Positions 8,695 to 16,423 of a stretch of 64,000 nt of DNA are shown here, piece after piece. Below the pieces are notes generated by a model. The model worked only from the letters and a program-made list of their open reading frames with translations. It did no database searches and had not been told where the DNA came from. The stretch is from Jiella avicenniae (GTDB taxonomy: Bacteria; Pseudomonadota; Alphaproteobacteria; Rhizobiales; Rhizobiaceae). The DNA lies in contig NZ_JAJUWU010000010.1 in NCBI RefSeq assembly GCF_021390325.1, positions 124,001-188,000 on the forward strand. Direction: 5' to 3'. The position numbers were made by a program, and so were the translations under genes. Numbering within the stretch: the stretch's first letter is position 1; each line of letters begins with the position of its first letter.

Positions 8695-9300
8695 ATGAGC
8701 AGTCAGAAGAAGGCAACGGCAAGCCAGGGTTTCAAGACCGGTGAGAGCATCGTCTACCCTGCGCACGGTGTCGGTCAGATCGTCGCGATCGAGGAACAGG
8801 TGGTCGCGGGCATGACGCTCGAGCTGTTCGTCATCGACTTCGAGAAGGACAAGATGCGGCTCAAGGTGCCGGTTGCCAAGGCCAAATCCGTCGGCATGCG
8901 CAAGCTGTCGGAAACCGATTTCGTCGAGCGCGCGCTGAAGGTGGTCCAGGGCCGGGCGCGCGTGAAGAAGACGATGTGGAGCCGACGGGCGCAGGAATAC
9001 GACGCCAAGATCAATTCGGGCGATCTCATCCAGATCGCCGAGGTCGTGCGCGATCTCTACCGCGCCGAGAGCCAGCCCGAGCAGTCCTATTCCGAGCGCC
9101 AGCTCTACGAGGCGGCCCTCGGCCGCATGGCGCGCGAGCTCGCAGCCGTCAACGAGGTTTCCGAGACCGAGGCGGTGCAGCTGATCGAACTCAACCTCAA
9201 CAAGGGGCCGAAGCGCGGGCCGAAGGGCGCCGCCGAAGCCGAGGGCGAAGGCGAGGCCGACGCGGACGACGCGACCGAGGAGCAGGAAGAAGCGGCCTGA
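8695..9300 (+). CDS. carD: CarD-family transcription regulator
   Basis: This 201-residue protein is a CarD/CdnL-type factor that binds the RNA polymerase beta subunit and stabilises open complexes, notably at rRNA promoters. The N-terminal Tudor-like RNA-polymerase interaction domain is visible as GESIVYPAHGVGQIVAIEEQ, followed by LFVIDFEKDKMRLKVPV. The middle helical DNA-binding part includes MWSRRAQEYDAKINSGDLI and SYSERQLYEAALGRMARELA. The acidic tail after about residue 170 is low complexity. The gene is monocistronic, with a strong terminator 71 nt after its stop and an rpoH-type sigma factor downstream. The family assignment is secure; which genes it controls is not visible. Confidence 0.94.
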   Translation: MSSQKKATASQGFKTGESIVYPAHGVGQIVAIEEQVVAGMTLELFVIDFEKDKMRLKVPVAKAKSVGMRKLSETDFVERALKVVQGRARVKKTMWSRRAQEYDAKINSGDLIQIAEVVRDLYRAESQPEQSYSERQLYEAALGRMARELAAVNEVSETEAVQLIELNLNKGPKRGPKGAAEAEGEGEADADDATEEQEEAA

Positions 9301-9371
9301 GCCGGTCCTGGCGGCCGACTGCCGCCGTCTCTTTCCTCCGCGGGACACGCGATCGGAAAGTGCGAAAAATC

Positions 9372-9411
9372 GGACCGGCCGTCCTGGAAAGGGCGGCCGG
9401 TCCTTTTTTTT
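9372..9411 (+). terminator. Rho-independent terminator of carD
   Basis: GGACCGGCCG (9372-9381) and CGGCCGGTCC (9394-9403) form a perfect 10-bp stem, immediately followed by eight T residues (9404-9411). Confidence 0.9.
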
Positions 9412-9441
9412 GTCGGCCAGTGGTGTTACAAAATCAGAAGA

Positions 9442-9491
9442 AAGCGTTACCGCCATGAAACGCTTGTCTTTTTCCTCTCTCTTTCTATTTC
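9442..9491 (+). promoter_or_regulatory. Candidate rpoH promoter with inverted repeat
   Basis: AAGCGTT (9442-9448) and AACGCTT (9459-9465) are perfect inverted arms 10 bp apart. The second overlaps a possible -35 box TTGTCT (9464-9469), spaced 16 bp from TATTTC (9486-9491). Farther down, GGAACGTT occurs twice (9515-9522 and 9524-9531), 9 bp apart. GGAAC resembles an ECF sigma -35, but no matching -10 is found. Confidence 0.4.
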
Positions 9492-9612
9492 GCGCCAAAA
9501 AGTTTGCCGTTTTGGGAACGTTTGGAACGTTCGCGCATTTCCTCAGGACCCGGAGCGTGTGTCCCCCACACGCCAGAGCTATCAAAAGCCGTCTGACCGA
9601 CCGGAGGGTCCC

Positions 9613-10479
9613 ATGAAGTCACAGTCCGCTCGCCGCACCATGATCCGCGCCGCCATGGCCGCGCCCTACCTCCAGCGGGAGGAGGAATACGATCTGGCCG
9701 TCCGCTGGAAGGAGCAGGGCGATCAGGAGGCCCTCCACAAGATCACCTCCGCGCACATGCGTCTGGTCATCTCCATGGCATCGAAGTTCCGGCATTTCGG
9801 TCTGGCGATGAGCGATCTGATCCAGGAGGGGCACGTCGGTCTCCTCGAAGCTGCGGCCCGTTTCGAGCCGGAGCGCGAGGTGCGCTTTTCGACCTACGCC
9901 ACCTGGTGGATCCGCGCCTCCATCCAGGACTACATCCTGCGCAACTGGTCGATCGTCCGCGGCGGCACGTCGTCGGCCCAGAAGGCTCTCTTCTTCAATC
10001 TCCGGCGCCTGCGAGCCCGGCTCAGCCAAGGCTCGGAGAGCCTCTCCGGCACGGCGATGTATCGTGAGATCGCCACCGCCCTGAAGGTTTCGGAGGGCGA
10101 CGTGGCGTTGATGGATTCGCGGCTCTCGGGCCCCGACTCCTCGCTCAATGCGCCCTTGATCGAGGACGAGTCCGGTTCGGCGGATCGGCAGGACTTTCTC
10201 GTTTCCGACGCGCCGCTGCCCGACGAAATGGTCTCGACCTCGATCGATGACGAGCGCCGGGTGACCTGGCTGAACAGCGCGCTCAACGTCCTGTCCGAGC
10301 GCGAGTTGAAGATCATCCGGGAGCGCCGGCTTCAGGACGACGGCGCGACGCTGGAGGCGCTCGGCACGAAGCTCGGCATCTCCAAGGAGCGCGTCCGTCA
10401 GATCGAGACCCGGGCGCTCGAAAAGCTGCGGACCGCGCTGCTCGAGACCAACGGCGACCGCGCGGCTTACGTGAGCTGA
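9613..10479 (+). CDS. rpoH: RNA polymerase sigma factor, RpoH family (RpoH2-like)
   Basis: This 288-residue protein is a group 3 (heat-shock type) sigma factor. Region 2 is clear: SAHMRLVISMASKFRHFGL, DLIQEGHVGLLEAAARFEP, then FSTYATWWIRASIQDYILRN. The RpoH box, QKALFFNLRRLR, distinguishes it from other sigma factors. Region 4 contains the helix-turn-helix ATLEALGTKLGISKERVRQI. The N-terminus lacks the longer region 1 of RpoH1 and starts directly at AAMAAPYLQREEEYDLA, which fits the RpoH2 branch of alphaproteobacteria, linked to oxidative and general stress. I chose the ATG at 9613 because CCGGAGGGTCCC precedes it; an in-frame ATG at 9559 lacks such a site. The gene is followed by its own terminator. 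Confidence 0.88.
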   Translation: MKSQSARRTMIRAAMAAPYLQREEEYDLAVRWKEQGDQEALHKITSAHMRLVISMASKFRHFGLAMSDLIQEGHVGLLEAAARFEPEREVRFSTYATWWIRASIQDYILRNWSIVRGGTSSAQKALFFNLRRLRARLSQGSESLSGTAMYREIATALKVSEGDVALMDSRLSGPDSSLNAPLIEDESGSADRQDFLVSDAPLPDEMVSTSIDDERRVTWLNSALNVLSERELKIIRERRLQDDGATLEALGTKLGISKERVRQIETRALEKLRTALLETNGDRAAYVS

Positions 10480-10509
10480 CGCGGGTCGAAGCGATGCCGT
10501 GAGGACGGA

Positions 10510-10537
10510 ACGGGGAAGCGCCATGCTTTCCCGTTTT
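10510..10537 (+). terminator. Terminator after rpoH
   Basis: ACGGGGAAGC (10510-10519) pairs with GCTTTCCCGT (10525-10534) with one G-T wobble and a 5-nt loop, and runs into TTTT. Confidence 0.65.
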
Positions 10538-10711
10538 CATATGGTGGTTCCGCCTGGCGGCGATCGCTCGGTCGCAAGGTGAAGGCGCCGCAACTCGGCG
10601 CCGAATACGGCTTCCCGCCGCATCTTCCCGCGTGCTCCCGTAGAGCCCCGATGGCGCACAGGCATACGGAGGATCTGTGAGGCGGCGTCCGCACGGCGGA
10701 GCGAGCCGAGG

Positions 10712-11101
10712 TCAGGTTCCGGAACGCTCGCTCCTGATCCGCTGCATGATCTGATCGATCAGCCGGTCCACGGCGAGCCGGCTGGCGCGCTCCTCCGTCT
10801 CCGGCGCGGGGGTGTCGCCCTCGTGGGAAGGATCTTCACCGGCAGCCGAGCCGGCGGCCGGGCCCTCGTAGCCCTCGAAAAAATACGTCGGAGAAACGTT
10901 GAGGCGCCTGCAGGCGAGGTAGAGGCGCCCCGCACCGACCCGCTCGGCGCCGCATTCATATTGATGGACCCGCTCGGCACTGACGCCGAGTGCAAGCGCC
11001 AGTTCCTCCTGGCTCAGCTGGGCCGTGAGCCTCGCGTGACGCAGCCGTGCTCCGACATGGGCATCAACGGGGTCATTCACGCTCGAAGCACTCCCAATCA
11101 A
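10712..11101 (-). CDS. XRE-family helix-turn-helix regulator
   Basis: This 129-residue protein has a Cro/CI-type helix-turn-helix at about residues 17-72 (RLRHARLTAQLSQEELALAL, GVSAERVHQYECGAERVGAG, LYLACRRLNVSPTYFFEG). The YFFEG end of the domain is typical of the short rhizobial XRE regulators. The C-terminal part is acidic and then Arg-rich, without a known ligand domain, so it is probably a simple DNA-binding repressor. The start is ATG at 11101. The gene lies downstream of, and on the same strand as, the LysR gene, but a gap of 188 bp suggests its own promoter. Targets are unknown. Confidence 0.85.
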   Translation of the reverse strand: MIGSASSVNDPVDAHVGARLRHARLTAQLSQEELALALGVSAERVHQYECGAERVGAGRLYLACRRLNVSPTYFFEGYEGPAAGSAAGEDPSHEGDTPAPETEERASRLAVDRLIDQIMQRIRSERSGT

Positions 11102-11289
11102 AACCGACTCCAGCGGTGAAGTCTTGGTGGCGGATTCCGGCGCCGTGTGGGCGGGCCGGCCAACCGAGTTCGAAATTGACCGGACGCTCGTCGAAAAGCT
11201 GGTGAGGTGAGGTTTTCACGATTCGCGATCCGGCCTGGGGTCCCGCTCCAGGACACGATCCGCGCCCCAACTCCACTGCGATCCATATA

Positions 11290-12309
11290 TCATATTTCGG
11301 TTGGGCTAACGTAGTGCGGTGTGAGCCCTTGAAAATACGTCGCGAGATCTTTCTGCGAAAACCGCTCGGCAATTTCCTCGGGCCGCATGAATGCCTCGCC
11401 GAACCAGGGGAACTGCCGTTCGGAGAAGGAGTCGACCAGCCAATCGATGAAGGCCCGGTGGCGAACGGTGTTTCTCACCTCGGGATGCAACGCCATCCAG
11501 ATGTCCAGCGAGAAGACCAGATTGATATCCACCGGCACGACGTCGGCGCCGATGGCGATGGCATAGTTCGGCAACAGCCCGATCCCCGCGCCCTTGGCGA
11601 TCGCCCAATAGTGGGCGCTGGCGAAATTGGTGTTGAGCTTGACGATCCGCTCGCCGAGATCGATGCCGAAGATCGCCGCGAAGTCGATGTGCTGAAGCTG
11701 TTCGGTCTGCTGCACGACGACGCGATGGCGCGCGAGATCGGCGATGTTGCGGGGCGTTCCGTAGCGTTCGAGATAGGAGCGGCTGGCAAACGGCATCGTG
11801 TGGAGGCGGCCGAGCCGCCGCTTGACCAGTTCGGGGGCGGTGGGTTCGGTCAGCTGGATCGAGACGTCGGCCTCGAGCCGCAAGACGTCGACCGAGCGCA
11901 TGGCACATTGCAGGTTGATCTGGATGTCGCGCCCTTCCTCCGTCTCCATGAATTCGGCGAGGCGCGGGGTCAGCCAGAAACTGCCGAGGCCCTCGGTGAT
12001 GGCGAGGTAGACCGGCCCGCCGCGGGTCGAGGCCGATGTCTGCGCCACCCGCCACATGTCGGACATCGACTGCTCGACCTCCCGGGCCGAGGTGATGACC
12101 CGTCGACCCTCGGGCGTCAGCGTCACGCCGCCGACCTCGCGGTAGAACAGCTTGTATCCGAGCTGGTCTTCGAGCCGGCTGACGGCGTTGCGCACCGTGT
12201 TCACGCCGACGCCGAGCTCCTCGGCGGCGCCGCGAAAGCTGCGCTGGCGATCGACCATGATGAAGATGCGGACGGTATCCCAGTCGACCCCGCGCCACGA
12301 GTGTTCCAT
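11290..12309 (-). CDS. LysR-family transcription regulator
   Basis: This 339-residue protein has the LysR winged helix-turn-helix at about residues 9-68 (DTVRIFIMVDRQRSFRGAAE, LGVGVNTVRNAVSRLEDQLG, KLFYREVGGVTLTPEGR). A periplasmic-binding-like effector domain begins at about 95. It is somewhat longer than the usual 300 residues because of an extended C-terminus. It is divergent from a GNAT protein with only 80 bp between the two starts, the classic LysR layout for controlling the neighbour and itself. The effector cannot be deduced. The two genes are probably a regulator-target pair, which is inference from arrangement. Confidence 0.9.
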   Translation of the reverse strand: MEHSWRGVDWDTVRIFIMVDRQRSFRGAAEELGVGVNTVRNAVSRLEDQLGYKLFYREVGGVTLTPEGRRVITSAREVEQSMSDMWRVAQTSASTRGGPVYLAITEGLGSFWLTPRLAEFMETEEGRDIQINLQCAMRSVDVLRLEADVSIQLTEPTAPELVKRRLGRLHTMPFASRSYLERYGTPRNIADLARHRVVVQQTEQLQHIDFAAIFGIDLGERIVKLNTNFASAHYWAIAKGAGIGLLPNYAIAIGADVVPVDINLVFSLDIWMALHPEVRNTVRHRAFIDWLVDSFSERQFPWFGEAFMRPEEIAERFSQKDLATYFQGLTPHYVSPTEI

Positions 12310-12389
12310 CAGCGGAACGCCCCCCTTTCAATTCGGTAAAACCTAGGCGCGAGGATGTCGCGTAGATTGACCCCACGGCAAGCTATTTC

Positions 12390-13547
12390 ATGGGGAAGAA
12401 AATGGGAAATCAGGCAGAGACTGGCGCTGCACGCGCCGCCCGTCTGATCGAAGTACGAAACACGGTCACCGCCGAAGCGATCGAATCTCTCCTTCCGAAG
12501 GCCGAAAGGGCCATGGGGCCTTTGGCCAAAGCCGCGACGATCGAGCGGCTGACGAAGACCAATCCCGACACGATCTGGCTCGTGGCGCGGCGCGGCGCTG
12601 CGCGGCCTGAAGGCTTCGTCACCGTCCTGCTTCTCAACGAGGAAGGGTACGAAGCGCTCTTGAACGACCGAATGGATCTCGCCGATCCGGACGATCGCTA
12701 TCTCGTCCGGCAGTCGGAGACGCCGGCGGCCGTCTATAGTTGGGCCTCCTATACGCCGGGGATCCTGGCGAACGCCATACCGCTCGTCGTCGATCACTTC
12801 TCTTCGCCCCGCTATGCCAGCGCCGACATGATCGCCAACGTCACCACCGAGCGCGGGCGCCGGGCGATGCTGCGGCTCGGCTTCGACGAAGGGCTCGAAT
12901 GGCGCGGAACATTCAAGCCCAACCTCTTCATCAAGCACCGCGCACCTAATTCCCGGCTCTTCCCGCGCCGGCGCTACGACCAGACGGTCGATTCGACCCC
13001 CGGCACGGGCATCACCGTGGTCCACGGCATCGACGAGCTGTTCCGTGTCGCCGCGGTGCGGAGCGCCGTCTATATCGGCGAGCAATCCTGTCCCTACGAC
13101 GAGGAATTCGACGGCAACGACTTCGCGGCGACCCATCTGCTCTATTCGGTGAAGGGCGAGCCGGCCGGCTGCATGCGCATCCGCTTCTTCGGCGACTTCG
13201 CCAAGATGGAGCGGCTTGCCGTCCGCAAGGAGTTCCGCCGCTCGACCATCGCCTTCGAACTGGTGCGGGCGAGCGTCGACCTCTGCCGCGACAAGGGGTT
13301 CCGCAAGATCTACGGCCACGCGCGGGAGGACTATCTGCCATTCTGGCAGCGCTTCGGTTTCAAGCTGAAACACAACGGCGCGCCCTTCGGCTTTTCGGGC
13401 CACACCTTCGTGGAGATGGTCGACGACGTCGAGCCGTCGGACGACGCGATCTCGATCGACGACGGCCCCTACAAGCTCATCCGTCCCGAGGGGCAATGGA
13501 ACTATCCCGGTGTCCTCGATCGATCCGGACGCAGTCCATGGCTCTAG
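12390..13547 (+). CDS. Two-domain GNAT acyltransferase-like protein
   Basis: This 385-residue protein ends in a GNAT fold at about residues 205-345, with the acyl-CoA-binding region MERLAVRKEFRRSTIAFELV and the later FRKIYGHAREDYLPFWQRFG. The preceding segment, SAVYIGEQSCPYDEEFDGND, resembles the N-terminal part of GNATs related to acyl-homoserine-lactone and N-acyl amino acid synthases. The first 190 residues look like a second, degenerate GNAT domain (VTAEAIESLLPKAERAMGPL, then TTERGRRAMLRLGFDEGLEW). An ATG at 12402 is preceded by GGGGAAGAAA and may be the real start. The stop overlaps the next small gene. It is divergent from the LysR gene. The acceptor substrate is unknown. Confidence 0.8.
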   Translation: MGKKMGNQAETGAARAARLIEVRNTVTAEAIESLLPKAERAMGPLAKAATIERLTKTNPDTIWLVARRGAARPEGFVTVLLLNEEGYEALLNDRMDLADPDDRYLVRQSETPAAVYSWASYTPGILANAIPLVVDHFSSPRYASADMIANVTTERGRRAMLRLGFDEGLEWRGTFKPNLFIKHRAPNSRLFPRRRYDQTVDSTPGTGITVVHGIDELFRVAAVRSAVYIGEQSCPYDEEFDGNDFAATHLLYSVKGEPAGCMRIRFFGDFAKMERLAVRKEFRRSTIAFELVRASVDLCRDKGFRKIYGHAREDYLPFWQRFGFKLKHNGAPFGFSGHTFVEMVDDVEPSDDAISIDDGPYKLIRPEGQWNYPGVLDRSGRSPWL

Positions 13548-13843
13548 CGGCAAGGGGGGACCTGGACCTACAGATGGCAAACCTCATACACGAGATCGCC
13601 CATTGCAAGGAACTGGCGGAAAAGGCGGATCTGCGGTTCGCGTCGCGGCTTCTCGACATGTGCCTGCTCGAGGTCGCGATGGAGTGGGAAGGGCGTGGAC
13701 GCCTCGAGCCGCTGGGCGACGAGGAACTCCTGATCGTGCTCCTGCGCTCCAAGCTCAAGATCGCCGTGAGTGGTGCAGGGCGTTCGATCACTGTCGGCTC
13801 GCCCCCTCCACGGGGATCAGTGCCCGATCCGGACCAGGCGTGA
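13538..13843 (+). CDS. Small hypothetical protein coupled to the GNAT gene
   Basis: This 101-residue frame starts with an ATG at 13538 that overlaps the last codons of the GNAT gene, which suggests translational coupling. A later ATG at 13574 (MANLIHEIAHCKELAEKADL) is an alternative. The central part, IAHCKELAEKADLRFASRLLDMCLLEVAME, is predicted helical with alternating charged and hydrophobic residues, and the last 25 residues are Ser/Pro/Gly-rich. I do not recognise a family. It could be a small partner of the acyltransferase. Support rests on codon character, helix-like composition and the overlap, so moderate doubt remains. Confidence 0.6.
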   Translation: MALAARGDLDLQMANLIHEIAHCKELAEKADLRFASRLLDMCLLEVAMEWEGRGRLEPLGDEELLIVLLRSKLKIAVSGAGRSITVGSPPPRGSVPDPDQA

Positions 13844-13876
13844 TCGCAGGACGCGTTCAGAAAGCCGCTCCGCATG

Positions 13877-13918
13877 AGATCGGGCGGCCGTGCGAAAAGC
13901 CGCACGGCCGCCCGATCT
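13877..13918. terminator. Bidirectional terminator with 18-bp stem
   Basis: AGATCGGGCGGCCGTGCG (13877-13894) and CGCACGGCCGCCCGATCT (13901-13918) form a perfect 18-bp stem with the 6-nt loop AAAAGC. It lies exactly between two convergent genes and touches the stop codon of the M48 gene. Confidence 0.8.
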
Positions 13919-15416
13919 ATTCCGCGACGATCTTGTATCGCTGGTCGCTTTTCACCGCATCGTCCGGTCCGAGCTCGTTGAGCAGCCGGAAAAGCCGCTC
14001 CCGGCCGTCGACGCCGACCATCCGGTTCGACAGCGTCTCGGCCGTATCGCCCGACTTGGCGGTGACGACGCGGATGCGCAGGGGCTTGAGCGCCGCCTGC
14101 TCCTGCGGCGTCAGCTGGTGGAACGAATCGGCCGTCTCGACCGCGATCGTCTCGGCATTGACGTTCGCCTTGGAAGGCACCGCCGTGAGGAAGCGGTAGA
14201 CCTGCCCGCCGAGGCGCACCACCGTGACGTCGAAATCGTATTCGCCGCCGCGCGCCTTGGCCGAGACCGCTTCGAGCCCGTGGATCCGGCGCTGGCGCAC
14301 GCTGCCGGGTTCCAGTCCGCCGATCCAGCCGGAATTGACGTAGTCGACGAGACTGCGATTGGGCGGCAGCGCCACGCCGTCGAAGCGGATCGCCGTGTCG
14401 TCCGGGCCGGTCGCCATCACCGCCTCGGCGGTGTTGTCGAGGACGAAGCCCTTCGGCACGGTGAAGCTGATGCCGAGGCCGGGATGCAGGAAGGTGCGCT
14501 CGCGAACGTAGCCTTCCGCCGCCGAGTCGCCGAACAGCATGCCGTCGACGCCGTCGAGATAGCGGTCGCGATCCCGCTTGGCGGCGTTGGCCGCCGGGTT
14601 GACCTCGCCGGCCAGCCTCTCGGCCAGCTGGATGCGCTGGGGTGCCGAGGGATGGGAGGCCAGGAAGTCCAGATTCGGGTCCTTCGCCTGGAAGGCGTTG
14701 CGCATGTTGGCGTAGGCGTCCATCGCCCTCAGGAAGCGCGCCGCCGCGAAGGGATCGTAGCCGGCGCGGGCGACGTGGCGGATGCCGAGGTCGTCGGCCT
14801 GAAGTTCCTGTTGGCGGGAGAACTGGGCGAGCGAGAGCTTGCCCTTGGCGAGCGCGATCTGCCCGGCCGATTCGTTTTCCAAAACCTCGGAGACGACGCG
14901 GCTGGCGAGTTCCGCCGCCTGTTCGCGCTGCTGGCGCTGGATGCCGTGATTGGCCGTGATGTGGCCCATCTCGTGGCCGATCACCGCCGCGACCTCGGAG
15001 GAATCGTTGGCGAGCGCCAGGAGGCCGCGGGTGATGTAGACGTAGCCGCCGGGCAGCGCGAAGGCGTTGATGTTGGGCGAATTGAGGATGGTGATCCGAT
15101 AGGCCCGGCTGGGATCGTCGCTCGCCGCCGCCAGCTTGCCGACGATGCCGGCGAGCGCCTGCTCGAGCTTGGGATCGGAGTAGGCGCCGCCATAGGCGGC
15201 GAGGATCTTCGGATGCTGGCTGCGGCCGATGACCGACTGGGGATCGCCCTGCTGCGCGGTTTCGAAGGTGATCGGCTGCCGGGTCGAGGTGTAGCCCGCC
15301 TGCAGGCTGTCGGAACCCGGCGTCGCGGCGAGACCGTCGAGGCCCGCCTCGATGGTCGTGCAGCCTGCGGCGATGGCGAGCGCACCGATGGCGGCAGCGC
15401 TCAGGAGCGCCCGCAT
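13917..15416 (-). CDS. M48-family zinc metalloprotease lipoprotein
   Basis: This protein (499 residues from the ATG at 15416) is a secreted M48 peptidase of the BepA/LoiP type, thought to act in envelope quality control. The N-terminus MRALLSAAAIGALAIAAGC is a lipoprotein signal with its lipobox cysteine at residue 19. The zinc motif HEMGH sits in AAVIGHEMGHITANHG, and the third ligand region is QQELQADDLGIRHVARAGYD. The C-terminal 220 residues form a second conserved part and end with a segment, VVTAKSGDTAETLSNRM, reminiscent of LysM-like repeats in this family. In-frame ATGs at 15455 and 15479 are possible starts but would lengthen the region before the signal. It is convergent with the small gene at 13538. 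Confidence 0.88.
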   Translation of the reverse strand: MRALLSAAAIGALAIAAGCTTIEAGLDGLAATPGSDSLQAGYTSTRQPITFETAQQGDPQSVIGRSQHPKILAAYGGAYSDPKLEQALAGIVGKLAAASDDPSRAYRITILNSPNINAFALPGGYVYITRGLLALANDSSEVAAVIGHEMGHITANHGIQRQQREQAAELASRVVSEVLENESAGQIALAKGKLSLAQFSRQQELQADDLGIRHVARAGYDPFAAARFLRAMDAYANMRNAFQAKDPNLDFLASHPSAPQRIQLAERLAGEVNPAANAAKRDRDRYLDGVDGMLFGDSAAEGYVRERTFLHPGLGISFTVPKGFVLDNTAEAVMATGPDDTAIRFDGVALPPNRSLVDYVNSGWIGGLEPGSVRQRRIHGLEAVSAKARGGEYDFDVTVVRLGGQVYRFLTAVPSKANVNAETIAVETADSFHQLTPQEQAALKPLRIRVVTAKSGDTAETLSNRMVGVDGRERLFRLLNELGPDDAVKSDQRYKIVAE

Positions 15417-15638
15417 TCTCGGCCCGATCTTCAGTTCATGCCATGGTGCTGTCATTGACGCGAATGACGCCTCGTCCATCCCGACCGCGATTCTGCTTCC
15501 GCCGCCTCGAAGATCGCAATTAATCGAATCGGCCGCCTGCCCGAAAGCGTGGAAAGGCAACATTGCCGATCAATTCACGGAAAGGAATCCCCCGATCCCC
15601 CTCCTTATGACTTATGTAGGAATTCCGCCGGAAATGCG

Positions 15639-16409
15639 TCAGGCCTTTCGGCTTCGAAGCCCGAGATAATCCGAAACGCGCGGATCGGTCCTTCCGGAGA
15701 GCATAGCCGCCGCCGGGCCGATCGCGGCGATCTCGCCGGCCTGGAGGTAGGCGACGCGATCGGCATGGGAGGCGGCGTCCTCCGGATGATGGGTCACCAT
15801 GACGATTGCTGCGGGCGGCGCTCCATCGCGCCGCCGAAGCGCGTCGAGAAGCCCCAGCATGTCGCGCCTCAGGGCCGGTCCGAGTGCGGCGAAGGGCTCG
15901 TCGAGAAGGATCAGCGGGCGCCTGCGCAGGAAGGCCCGCGCGAGCGCCACCCGCTGGCGCTCGCCGCCGGACATTTCGGCGGGCCGCCGCCGGCCGTAGC
16001 CTTCGAGGCCGACCGCCGAGAGGGCCGCCTCGATCTGTCGCCGCTCGTCCTTCGAGACCCGGAGACGCGGCGCGATGCCGAGCGCGACGTTGCGGAAGGC
16101 GTCGAGTTGGGGAAACAGGTTGTTTTCCTGGAACAGCATGGAAAGCGGGCGTTCGGCCGGGGCGAGCCGGGTGACGTTCGCGCCGGCCATCAGGATCTGC
16201 CCGGCGCTCGGCGTCAGGAAGCCGGCGGCAAGGTCGAGCAGCGTCGACTTGCCCGCCCCGCTCGGCCCGATCAGCGCCAGCCACTCGCCGGAGCGAACCG
16301 TCAGGTCGAAGCGGAACGCCGCTCCGCCATGGGCGAAGCGGACGTCGTCGAGGCGAAGCGCGGCCCGTGCGTCGCTGGCGACGTCGCCTCGATCGGACGG
16401 GCTCCTCAC
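15639..16409 (-). CDS. thiQ: Thiamine ABC transporter ATPase
   Basis: This 256-residue protein is the ATP-binding subunit of the ThiBPQ importer for thiamine and its phosphates. Walker A is GPSGAGKST, the Q-loop is in MLFQENNLFPQL, the signature is MSGGERQRVALARA and Walker B is LILLDEPFAALGP. The FQENNLFPQL segment is typical of ThiQ. The start is GTG at 16409, 14 nt after the thiP stop, with GGAAAGAGAC as ribosome site; no ATG fits ahead of the conserved core. It is the last gene of the riboswitch-controlled thiB-thiP-thiQ operon. Confidence 0.92.
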   Translation of the reverse strand: MRSPSDRGDVASDARAALRLDDVRFAHGGAAFRFDLTVRSGEWLALIGPSGAGKSTLLDLAAGFLTPSAGQILMAGANVTRLAPAERPLSMLFQENNLFPQLDAFRNVALGIAPRLRVSKDERRQIEAALSAVGLEGYGRRRPAEMSGGERQRVALARAFLRRRPLILLDEPFAALGPALRRDMLGLLDALRRRDGAPPAAIVMVTHHPEDAASHADRVAYLQAGEIAAIGPAAAMLSGRTDPRVSDYLGLRSRKA

Positions 16410-16423
16410 GTCTCTTTCCGCCG

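Noticed and set aside
9515-9531. EcfG-type general-stress promoter before rpoH
   Set aside because: GGAAC is present twice but no CGTT-like -10 occurs 16-17 bp downstream.
8254-9585. 443-codon minus-strand frame across carD
   Set aside because: It crosses the carD terminator and opposes a fully supported gene.
13890-15458. 522-codon plus-strand frame opposite the M48 protease
   Set aside because: The minus strand encodes the lipobox and HEMGH zinc site; the plus frame has only Arg/Asp/Gly-rich shadow sequence.
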